From NCBI GenBank assembly GCA_023431725.1, contig JAEYVN010000562.1:1-5030 (forward strand): 5,030 nt of DNA. Direction: 5' to 3'. The stretch is from Pseudomonadota bacterium (lineage in GTDB: Bacteria; Pseudomonadota; Alphaproteobacteria; Rhizobiales; Xanthobacteraceae). Below, in pieces: positions 1 to 5,030 of this stretch. The translations under genes were made by a program, and so were the position numbers. The notes beneath the pieces are model-generated. The model did no database searches. It was not told the DNA's origin and worked only from the letters and a program-made list of their open reading frames with translations. Within the stretch, counting starts at the first letter, position 1. Each line of letters opens with the position of its first letter.

Positions 1-17
1 GCTCCTCTGGATCGCTG

Positions 18-677
18 ATGGCCGGACCTGCACGAACGGGAATGACCTCGCTATCCGTCTGTGGCGGATGGACGGCGATGATCATCGTTGTGGCCTGCAT
101 CGCGGGGGCGCCATCCGCCGTCGCGCAGTCGCCGCAAGTTCAGCCCGTGCCGAGCCTGCAGGCTCCGGGTCCACAGGGGCCGATGCAGCCACCTGCACCC
201 CCTGCCGCCCAGCCCGACCCGATTCTGCCTCCTCAGCAGGGGTCGGCGCCTGCGCCTGGCGTATCCGAGCCACGCAAGCCGGACGGCTTTTTCGATGCGT
301 GGAATCGCTGGATGGACAAATCGTCCAAGGACTTCAAAGCCAGCATTGATGAATCCAATGCCAAGTGGCGCGAGCTTGGCGAGAAAACCGAGAAAGCAGC
401 CAAGGATGCAGCTGCCGCCCAGAAGGAGGCCGCGGAGGCATTCAAGAATCTGTCAAACACGCGTGTCGTCGAGGGGCGCCAGATCTGCGAGCCGGCGCCG
501 AATGGCTCCGTTGATTGTCAGGCGGCAGCCGAAGTCATTTGCCGCAGCAAGGGGTTCGGCAAGGGACAGAGCGCGGACATCCAGACAACCCGCAAGTGTT
601 CCGCAAAGGCTTTCCTCAGCCGTGACAAAGACGCGTGCAGGACCGAGACGGTGGTCGTGAAGGCGGCGTGTCAATAA
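18..677 (+). CDS. Exported protein of unknown function with Pro/Gln-rich spacer, charged helix and six-cysteine C-terminal domain
   Basis: Function is not recognised. The 219-residue protein starts with a secretion signal: Arg6, a hydrophobic core at about 18-33, and a likely signal peptidase I site after AVA at 34-36. The segment V24-V25-A26-C27 also fits a lipobox, so a lipoprotein cannot be excluded. Residues 37-83 are rich in Pro and Gln, a typical flexible spacer. Residues 90-147 form a charged Ala/Lys/Glu-rich stretch, probably a long amphipathic helix. The C-terminal part (about 153-219) holds six cysteines at 157, 167, 175, 194, 207 and 218, enough for three disulfides in the periplasm. 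I believe similar Cys-rich ends occur in hypothetical proteins of Bradyrhizobium relatives, but this is from memory. The ATG at 18 is preferred because it supplies the only basic residue before the hydrophobic core and forms a TGATG overlap with a possible upstream gene end. ATG 42 is an alternative, and the frame is open to the window edge. The gene ends with tandem stops, TAA TAG. Confidence 0.8.
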   Translation: MAGPARTGMTSLSVCGGWTAMIIVVACIAGAPSAVAQSPQVQPVPSLQAPGPQGPMQPPAPPAAQPDPILPPQQGSAPAPGVSEPRKPDGFFDAWNRWMDKSSKDFKASIDESNAKWRELGEKTEKAAKDAAAAQKEAAEAFKNLSNTRVVEGRQICEPAPNGSVDCQAAAEVICRSKGFGKGQSADIQTTRKCSAKAFLSRDKDACRTETVVVKAACQ

Positions 678-687
678 TAGGTCGTTC

Positions 688-716
688 TTGGGGGCTGTCC
701 TCGACATCAATTAATA
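688..716 (+). promoter_or_regulatory. Possible sigma-70-type promoter for the oxidoreductase gene
   Basis: The gap between the exported-protein gene and the oxidoreductase contains TTGGGG (688-693) and TTAATA (711-716) separated by 17 bases. TAATAG at 712-717 is an equally good -10 with an 18-base spacer. This is the most AT-rich patch in the gap. Transcription would start near 723, about 60 bases before the GTG start. The -35 match is only partial, so the call rests on spacing and position. Confidence 0.27.
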
Positions 717-771
717 GAGCTGCCGCAAAGCTGGCGTCACGCAAGAATGGCGCGCGCAGAGAATTTAAGCT

Positions 772-779
772 GGGGAGGG
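772..779 (+). promoter_or_regulatory. Ribosome binding site that decides the oxidoreductase start
   Basis: GGGGAGGG lies six bases before the GTG at 786. It falls inside the coding sequence if translation began at the longer ATG at 747, which has no comparable purine-rich site. The motif therefore argues for GTG 786 as the real start. Confidence 0.65.
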
Positions 780-785
780 CCTTGC

Positions 786-2150
786 GTGAATCTGTTTGCC
801 AAGCTGTCCGAACGTGAATTGGCCGATCGTCCTGTTCGCATTGGCCTGATCGGCGCAGGGAAATTCGGCACCATGTTTCTCACGCAGGTGCGGCGGACGC
901 CGGGCCTGCATCTCGTCGGCCTTGCCGATCTCGATGTCCAGCGTGCGCGATCGCAATTACAAGCCGCAGGCTGGGACGACGTTCAGTTCAATGCCGCGAC
1001 GCTGGCCGATGCACTGAAGCATCGCACGACGCTGGTCACCGATGATGCCGATGCGCTTGTCACGTGCCCCGAGATCGATGTGATCGTCGAGGCGACCGGC
1101 GATCCGAAGACGGGTATTCGCTTTGCACTCGCCGCCATTGCGCATGGCAAGCATATCGTCATGGTCAATGTGGAAGCGGACGCTCTGGCGGGACCGCTGC
1201 TCGCCCGCAAGGCGCAGGCGGCCGGTGTCGTCTATAGCCTCGCATGGGGTGATCAGCCGGCGCTGATTTGCGAGCAGGTGGATTGGGCGCGTGCTTGTGG
1301 TTTCAAGGTGATCGCGGCAGGCAAGGGCACGCGCTATCACCCGACCTATCACCGCTCCAACCCCGATACGGTGTGGGACATCCTCGACAAATATCTGCGC
1401 ATCGACGACCGGGCGTCGATCAATCCGAAAATGTTCAATTCCTTCATCGACGGCACCAAGTCGGGCATCGAGATGACGGCCGTCTGCAACGCGACGGGCC
1501 TCGTGCCGCAGACGAACGGACTGGGCTTTCCGGCCGCCAGCCGTTTCGATCTCGCCGATATCTGCAAGCCGCGCAGCGAAGGCGGGGCGCTGGAGAAATT
1601 TGGCGTCACGGAAGTGGTGTCGTCGGTCGATCGCGATGAGCGCGATGTGCCGCATCACCTGGCGATGGGCACTTTCGTCGTGTTCGAAGGCGAGAGCGAA
1701 TACGCGCGCAAATGCTTCCGCGAATATCACCTGATGCCGGACAAGAGCGGCCGCTACGCTGCGCTGTATCGGCCGACGCATATGATCGGACTGGAACTCG
1801 GCATCTCGGTCGCTTCGGTCGCCTTGCGCGGTGAGCCGACCGGTGCGCCGACCGGATTTCATTCCGATGTGGTGGCCACCGCGAAGCGCGATCTCAAGGC
1901 CGGCGAGATCCTGGACGGCGAGGGCGGCTTCTGTGTATGGGGCAAGCAGGCGCCGGCCCAGGCTTCGCTCGATGCCGGAATGCTGCCGCTGGGTCTGGCG
2001 CATCAGGTGCGCCTGAAGACGGATGTCGCGGAAGGGACGGTGCTGCGCTGGAGCGATGTCGATTACGATGGCAGCGAGCTTGCGGTGACGATCCGGCGCG
2101 AGATGGAAACAGCATTCGGCCGCCGGAATGCGGCGGCCGAAGCCGTCTAG
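786..2150 (+). CDS. NAD(P)-dependent oxidoreductase, homoserine dehydrogenase-like, with C-terminal SAF domain (COG4091 type)
   Basis: This is a predicted cytoplasmic dehydrogenase or reductase of 454 residues. A Rossmann fold opens the protein, with the dinucleotide-binding loop GAGKFG at residues 23-28, an acidic strand end (LADLD, about 46-50) and EATGDP at 102-107, as in homoserine dehydrogenase-like enzymes. The middle carries conserved-looking blocks: GDQPAL (155-160), GTRYHPTYHRSNPD (182-195) and FNSFIDGTKSGIEM (217-230). Residues about 360-427 form a SAF domain, with the KRDLKAGEIL pattern at 367-376 and LPLGLAHQVRLKTDVAEG at 400-417. The PROSITE homoserine dehydrogenase signature (NPxxD followed by GxD and a catalytic Lys) is not visible, so true homoserine dehydrogenase activity is doubtful. 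From family knowledge, DXR-like (DRL) enzymes of Brucella, which make 2-C-methylerythritol 4-phosphate, belong to this wider group; others are uncharacterised or sit in sugar-acid pathways. Such proteins are sometimes mislabelled FlgA because of the SAF domain. GTG 786 is chosen for its strong binding site and because the resulting VNLFAKL beginning matches remembered homologues. No pathway partner is visible nearby, so the substrate is unknown. Confidence 0.88.
   Translation: MNLFAKLSERELADRPVRIGLIGAGKFGTMFLTQVRRTPGLHLVGLADLDVQRARSQLQAAGWDDVQFNAATLADALKHRTTLVTDDADALVTCPEIDVIVEATGDPKTGIRFALAAIAHGKHIVMVNVEADALAGPLLARKAQAAGVVYSLAWGDQPALICEQVDWARACGFKVIAAGKGTRYHPTYHRSNPDTVWDILDKYLRIDDRASINPKMFNSFIDGTKSGIEMTAVCNATGLVPQTNGLGFPAASRFDLADICKPRSEGGALEKFGVTEVVSSVDRDERDVPHHLAMGTFVVFEGESEYARKCFREYHLMPDKSGRYAALYRPTHMIGLELGISVASVALRGEPTGAPTGFHSDVVATAKRDLKAGEILDGEGGFCVWGKQAPAQASLDAGMLPLGLAHQVRLKTDVAEGTVLRWSDVDYDGSELAVTIRREMETAFGRRNAAAEAV
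2115..2141 (+). terminator. Perfect 10-bp GC-rich hairpin at the oxidoreductase 3' end, possible terminator
   Basis: TTCGGCCGCC (2115-2124) and GGCGGCCGAA (2132-2141) are exact reverse complements around a seven-base loop. The hairpin lies within the last codons of the oxidoreductase gene, ending nine bases before the end of its stop codon. There is no T-run directly after it on the + strand; a short TTCTTTA follows at 2154-2160, after which CGATT/AATCG (2151-2155 and 2163-2167) forms a second weak stem. The site lies between convergent genes, where a two-way terminator would be expected. It could also simply end Rho-dependent transcripts or protect the mRNA 3' end. Confidence 0.35.
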
Positions 2151-2172
2151 CGATTCTTTAAAAATCGGACGA

Positions 2173-2241
2173 TCAGCAGCGGCGGACGCCGCGCGTCACA
2201 ACCGTGCCATTCGGACGCACGACGCGCTCCGTGGCCCGCAT
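2173..2241 (-). other. Tiny open frame directly after the DUF6494-like gene, possible microprotein or gene remnant
   Basis: On the minus strand the stop of the DUF6494-like gene (TGA, 2244-2242) is followed at once, in the same frame, by ATG (2241-2239). The following 22 codons end at TGA 2175-2173. The product is basic and includes RPNGTVVTRGVRRC at its end. No good ribosome binding site is seen beyond possible coupling to the gene in front. It could be a coupled microprotein, a stop-codon readthrough extension, the C-terminal scrap of a decayed gene, or chance. Short open frames of this size are common by chance in GC-rich DNA. Confidence 0.18.
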
Positions 2242-2448
2242 TCATTCAAGCTTTATCGCACCATCGATCTCATGCGTGAGTGCTAGCGGACCAATCGTTA
2301 ACACCATCTTGGCAGGCAGGCTTTCGCTGCCTTTCAGCTTGCCGCTCTCCAGCGCGCTGCGAACCGCTTTCTCGATCTCGCGCTGTGAGGTGACGCCGAC
2401 CTCTTTCAGGTATTTGCGGATCGACGTGTTGAAGACATCCTCATTCAT
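2242..2448 (-). CDS. Small DUF6494-like protein of unknown function
   Basis: This 68-residue protein begins MNEDVFNTSIRKYLKEVGVT and continues with SQREIEKAVRSALESGKL. I recognise this as the pattern of the small DUF6494 family, common in alphaproteobacteria; the full length matches what I recall for the family. The first two thirds look like two or three helices, with a SQREIEKAV segment (residues 21-29) resembling the start of a helical DNA- or protein-binding unit. The end (about 45-68) looks like two beta strands, with VLTIGPLALTHEIDGAIKLE. No signal peptide, membrane span or cysteine is present, so it is probably cytoplasmic. Its molecular role is not known to me. A clear AAAGGAG site sits eight bases before the ATG. 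It converges with the oxidoreductase gene and diverges from the histidine kinase gene, so it is probably transcribed alone. Confidence 0.85.
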   Translation of the reverse strand: MNEDVFNTSIRKYLKEVGVTSQREIEKAVRSALESGKLKGSESLPAKMVLTIGPLALTHEIDGAIKLE

Positions 2449-2456
2449 GGCTCAAG

Positions 2457-2463
2457 CTCCTTT
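2457..2463 (-). promoter_or_regulatory. Ribosome binding site of the DUF6494-like gene
   Basis: On the minus strand AAAGGAG precedes the ATG (2448-2446) by eight bases. It is a near-ideal Shine-Dalgarno sequence and strongly supports both the reality and the start of this small gene. Confidence 0.75.
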
Positions 2464-2491
2464 GCCATAAGGCCTGAAACCCAAATTTAGA
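2462..2491 (+). promoter_or_regulatory. Possible promoter for the histidine kinase gene
   Basis: TTGCCA (2462-2467) and TTTAGA (2486-2491) are separated by 18 bases in the gap between the two divergent genes. Transcription would start near 2498, leaving a leader of roughly 70 bases before ATG 2566. The -35 element abuts the ribosome binding site of the oppositely directed small gene. The match to consensus is modest and the call is tentative. Confidence 0.22.
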
Positions 2492-2545
2492 CTTGTACCC
2501 CACAATCCGCTATGAGCGGGCGGACGCACGCACAAATACCGCAGC

Positions 2546-2553
2546 GGGGAGGG
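2546..2553 (+). promoter_or_regulatory. Ribosome binding site favouring the kinase start at 2566
   Basis: GGGGAGGG ends 12 bases before ATG 2566, a slightly long but usable spacing. The in-frame ATG at 2512 has no purine-rich site in front of it, and ATG 2578 would be 24 bases away. This motif is the main reason for choosing 2566. Confidence 0.5.
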
Positions 2554-2565
2554 CTCGACCCAAAG

Positions 2566-5030
2566 ATGACGACGGCGATGGTCAACCGCGCGCAGCGCCG
2601 GTCGTGGTACCGGACGATTGCTGCCAAGCTCCTTTTTGCATTTGCGGTTATCGCGGCGCTGACGGCGCTTGCCGGACTGCTGGCCGGGCTGCAATTCAAC
2701 CGCATCGAAACTGCGATGGATAAGCTCACCAGCGAGAGTTTGCCGGCGGTCAAATTTTCGTTAGCAGTTGAATCGAATGCCCGTGCCATTACGGCCTCGA
2801 GCGCCGAATTGGCGGCTGCGACGTCCGAGCTTCAACGGTTTGCCCGCATGAGCGAGGCCACCGAACGGATCGGCCGCCTCTGGTCGACATTGTCGCAATT
2901 GCGTGCCGTGATGCCCAACGGCGATGTGATTGAAAAGCTCCAGAACCTGATTGCCCAGCTCGACGGCGGTCTTGGCGAGCTCGACCGCGCGATCGGTCGG
3001 AGGATCACGCTGTCGACGGAGCTTGATAGCGCGGTGGCGCGTGTCACGCAGAACAGTGCGACATTGGCCGAACGCATGCTGCAATTGTCTCCGCAGGAGG
3101 GCGCACCGGAGGATGCATTGAATGCGATGCGCGCCGATACCTATCGCTCGGCGGGTCTGTTGTATCAGGGGGCGACGTCCATGTCGGCGCTGGTGGTGTC
3201 GGCATCACAGGCGCAATTCGATGCCCTGGGGCCGCGCTTCGAGGCCGCCCTGAAAGTGCTTGCGCAGGATCCATCGCTCGATCCGGCGCAGTTGAAGGAG
3301 CTTGAATCATCCGCACGTTCGCTCCTGTCCTTTGGTGCACGGACCGGCGGCATCTTCACATTGCGTGAGACAGACCTGATCCAGCGTTCCAACGCCGCGC
3401 AAGTCCAGACGACAATGGATCAAGCGGCAGCGGATATGGCCGCGCTGGTCAGCGGTCTGGTCGCCCGCGCCGAAACTGGCGCCGCCAATACGGCGGCCCT
3501 GACCGCCGAGACGATCGACAGAACCCGCTTCTGGCTGATGGCCATCTCGTTGACGAGCATGGTTCTTGCTATTGTCATCTGCTGGTTTTTTGTCGTTCGA
3601 TATGTCATCGCGCGGTTGCGTCAAGTCACGCACAGCATGCTGGCAGTGGCCAGCGGCCAACTGGACGCGCCCCTGCCGCAGACCGGTCCGGATGAGCTCG
3701 GCGACATGAGCCGCGCCTTGATCGTGTTCCGCGATAATGCGCGCGAAATCCGCAGCGCGCGCGAGGAGGCTGAGGCGGCGCGACATCAGGCCGAGGCGGC
3801 CTCACGCACCAAGTCGGCCTTCCTCGCCAATATGAGCCATGAGTTGCGCACTCCGCTGAATGCCATCATCGGCTACAGCGAGATTTTGCGCGAGGACGCA
3901 CAGGATCGCGGCGATAGCGCCAGCGAAGCCGATCTCGTCAAGATCGAGACAGCGGGCAAGCATCTGCTCGGGTTGATCAACGATATTCTCGATCTGTCGA
4001 AGATCGAAGCCGGGCGCATGGATCTGCATTTCGAGGATGTCGATCTCAACAGATTGATGGCCGATGTGCGGGTGCTGGTGAAGCCGCTCATGGACAAGAA
4101 CGGCAACACCTTCGAGATCGACATGCCAGCCGATATCGGCGCGATGCACATCGATCTGGTGAAGCTGAAGCAAAGCCTGATCAACATTCTCAGCAACGCG
4201 GCCAAATTTACCAAGGATGGTCTGGTCCAGCTGACGGTGTCGAAAGACATGTCGGATCCGCGCAAGCCGTCCTTCAAGTTCGCGGTGAAGGATTCGGGTA
4301 TCGGCATGAACGAGGAACAGATCGGTCGGCTGTTCCAGGCTTTCACACAGGCGGATGCATCCACGACCCGCAATTACGGCGGCACCGGTCTCGGGCTGAC
4401 GATCACCAAGCATTTCTGTGTGATGCTGGGTGGCGATATCGGTGTGACCAGCGTTCCCGGCCAGGGCTCGACCTTTGTCATCACGTTGCCGGATGGTGGC
4501 AAGGCCATGCCGACAACCGAGCAGACGGTTATTTCCCCGGCGTCCACCAGCGCTGGAGCATCCGGCAGGACGGTCCTGATTGTCGATGACGACCCGGCCG
4601 TGCATGACGTCCTGCGCGCGACCATCGCGAAGGAGGGATATCGCCTGTTGCATGCCTACGATGGTGAGCAGGCATTGCGGATCGCGCAGGAGGAGCGTCC
4701 GGACATCATCACGCTCGATGTGATGATGCCGAAACTCGATGGATGGACCGTGCTGGGGCGTCTGAAGTCAGATCCGGCATTGGCGCCGATCCCGGTCATC
4801 ATGCTGACCATCGTCGATGAGCGCACGACCGGCTATTCGCTCGGCGCGGCGGAATACATGACCAAGCCGGTCGATCGCAATCGGCTGCTCGAATTGTTGC
4901 GCCGGTTTGCCCTGAAATCACGGGAGGCCGTGGTGCTCGTGGTGGACGACAGCGAGGATGTACGCGCGGTGGTACGCTCGACGGTCGAGAAGGCCGGTTT
5001 GAAAACGGTCGAAGCCGAGAACGGAAAGGC
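2566..5030 (+). CDS. Membrane-bound hybrid sensor histidine kinase with HAMP and at least two receiver domains (3' end outside window)
   Basis: This is an inner-membrane sensor that should autophosphorylate on His and pass phosphate to its own receiver domains. The 821 visible codons show, in order: TM1 (about 18-42); a periplasmic, almost wholly helical sensor region (43-321); TM2 (about 323-346); HAMP (about 345-398, with DELG at 376-379); a short Ala/Glu-rich coil; HisKA with phospho-acceptor His425 in MSHELRTPLN; HATPase_c with N box Asn544 (NILSNAAKFT), G1 DSGIGM (576-581), F box LFQAF (589-593) and G2 GGTGLGL (605-611); a Ser/Thr/Pro-rich linker (about 643-668); REC1 with the acidic pocket 674-676, acceptor Asp718, Thr748 and Lys767; then the start of REC2 with acidic residues 794-795. 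All visible catalytic residues are intact. The sensor layout resembles TorS, but the ligand is unknown and no TorT or Tor reductase gene is visible. The start at 2566 is favoured by its ribosome binding site; an in-frame ATG at 2512 would add 18 residues. REC2 is cut by the window edge, and no Hpt domain is seen. The gene diverges from the DUF6494-like gene. Confidence 0.93.
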   Translation, partial: MTTAMVNRAQRRSWYRTIAAKLLFAFAVIAALTALAGLLAGLQFNRIETAMDKLTSESLPAVKFSLAVESNARAITASSAELAAATSELQRFARMSEATERIGRLWSTLSQLRAVMPNGDVIEKLQNLIAQLDGGLGELDRAIGRRITLSTELDSAVARVTQNSATLAERMLQLSPQEGAPEDALNAMRADTYRSAGLLYQGATSMSALVVSASQAQFDALGPRFEAALKVLAQDPSLDPAQLKELESSARSLLSFGARTGGIFTLRETDLIQRSNAAQVQTTMDQAAADMAALVSGLVARAETGAANTAALTAETIDRTRFWLMAISLTSMVLAIVICWFFVVRYVIARLRQVTHSMLAVASGQLDAPLPQTGPDELGDMSRALIVFRDNAREIRSAREEAEAARHQAEAASRTKSAFLANMSHELRTPLNAIIGYSEILREDAQDRGDSASEADLVKIETAGKHLLGLINDILDLSKIEAGRMDLHFEDVDLNRLMADVRVLVKPLMDKNGNTFEIDMPADIGAMHIDLVKLKQSLINILSNAAKFTKDGLVQLTVSKDMSDPRKPSFKFAVKDSGIGMNEEQIGRLFQAFTQADASTTRNYGGTGLGLTITKHFCVMLGGDIGVTSVPGQGSTFVITLPDGGKAMPTTEQTVISPASTSAGASGRTVLIVDDDPAVHDVLRATIAKEGYRLLHAYDGEQALRIAQEERPDIITLDVMMPKLDGWTVLGRLKSDPALAPIPVIMLTIVDERTTGYSLGAAEYMTKPVDRNRLLELLRRFALKSREAVVLVVDDSEDVRAVVRSTVEKAGLKTVEAENGK

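Noticed and set aside
88..660. Plus-strand open frame of 190 codons in another frame of the exported-protein gene
   Set aside because: Its product is dominated by Arg, Pro and Ser as expected for an off-frame reading, while the frame starting at 18 has a signal peptide and regular Cys spacing.
747..785. ATG 747 as start of the oxidoreductase
   Set aside because: It has no ribosome binding site, and the extra 13 residues do not resemble the remembered start of homologues. GTG 786 follows GGGGAGGG at ideal distance.
1835..1855. Direct repeat GCCGACCGG (1835-1843 and 1847-1855)
   Set aside because: It sits inside coding sequence and encodes PTGAPTG. Two copies of nine bases are best explained by amino acid repetition.
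957..2003. Minus-strand open frame of 348 codons
   Set aside because: It lies wholly opposite the oxidoreductase gene, whose Rossmann and SAF motifs are clear. Its translation is rich in Arg and His with no recognisable domain, typical of the antisense of a GC-rich gene.
2179..2192. Inverted repeat GCGGC/GCCGC with a four-base loop as a terminator of the minus-strand gene
   Set aside because: The stem is only five bases and the nearest T-run on that strand is about 14 bases further on. Such small GC stems are frequent in DNA of this composition.
2204..2470. Plus-strand open frame of 88 codons
   Set aside because: It is antisense to the DUF6494-like gene, which has a near-ideal ribosome binding site and a recognisable family sequence.
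3307..3786. Minus-strand open frame of 159 codons
   Set aside because: It is opposite the second membrane span and HAMP domain of the kinase; no motif or good start signal was found.
3802..4653. Minus-strand open frame of 283 codons
   Set aside because: It is opposite the HisKA, HATPase and early REC1 segments of the kinase, which carry all expected motifs. It is a shadow produced by codon bias.

Overview
The base composition (GC-rich), codon use and protein families suggest an alphaproteobacterium. The order Hyphomicrobiales is most likely, and the style resembles Bradyrhizobium, Afipia or Rhodopseudomonas. This is inferred from remembered family features (a DUF6494-like small protein, a COG4091-type oxidoreductase, a rhizobial-style HK-REC-REC kinase), not from a database search. 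No rRNA, tRNA, CRISPR array, insertion sequence, phage gene or attachment site was seen. The window reads as ordinary chromosome.

Layout, left to right. (1) 18-677, + strand: an exported protein of unknown function with a Pro/Gln-rich spacer, a charged Ala-rich helix and a six-cysteine C-terminal domain. Its ATG overlaps a TGA (TGATG), so an upstream gene may end at position 18. (2) 678-785: a gap with a possible promoter and a strong ribosome binding site. (3) 786-2150, + strand: a Rossmann-fold NAD(P)-dependent oxidoreductase with a C-terminal SAF domain. It looks like a homoserine dehydrogenase but lacks that enzyme's signature. A perfect 10-bp hairpin lies in its last codons. (4) 2151-2241: a short gap holding small inverted repeats and a 22-codon open frame on the minus strand, directly after the next gene's stop. 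(5) 2242-2448, - strand: a 68-residue DUF6494-like protein. (6) 2449-2565: the control region between two divergent genes. (7) 2566 to the window end, + strand: a large membrane-bound hybrid histidine kinase, cut off at the right edge inside its second receiver domain.

The genes do not form an obvious pathway. The oxidoreductase and the DUF6494 gene converge, and the DUF6494 gene and the kinase diverge, so at least three transcription units are likely. The best leads are the true substrate of the SAF-domain oxidoreductase, the TorS-like helical sensor of the kinase, the cysteine-rich exported protein, and the tiny open frame behind the DUF6494 gene. I found no convincing new multi-gene system.
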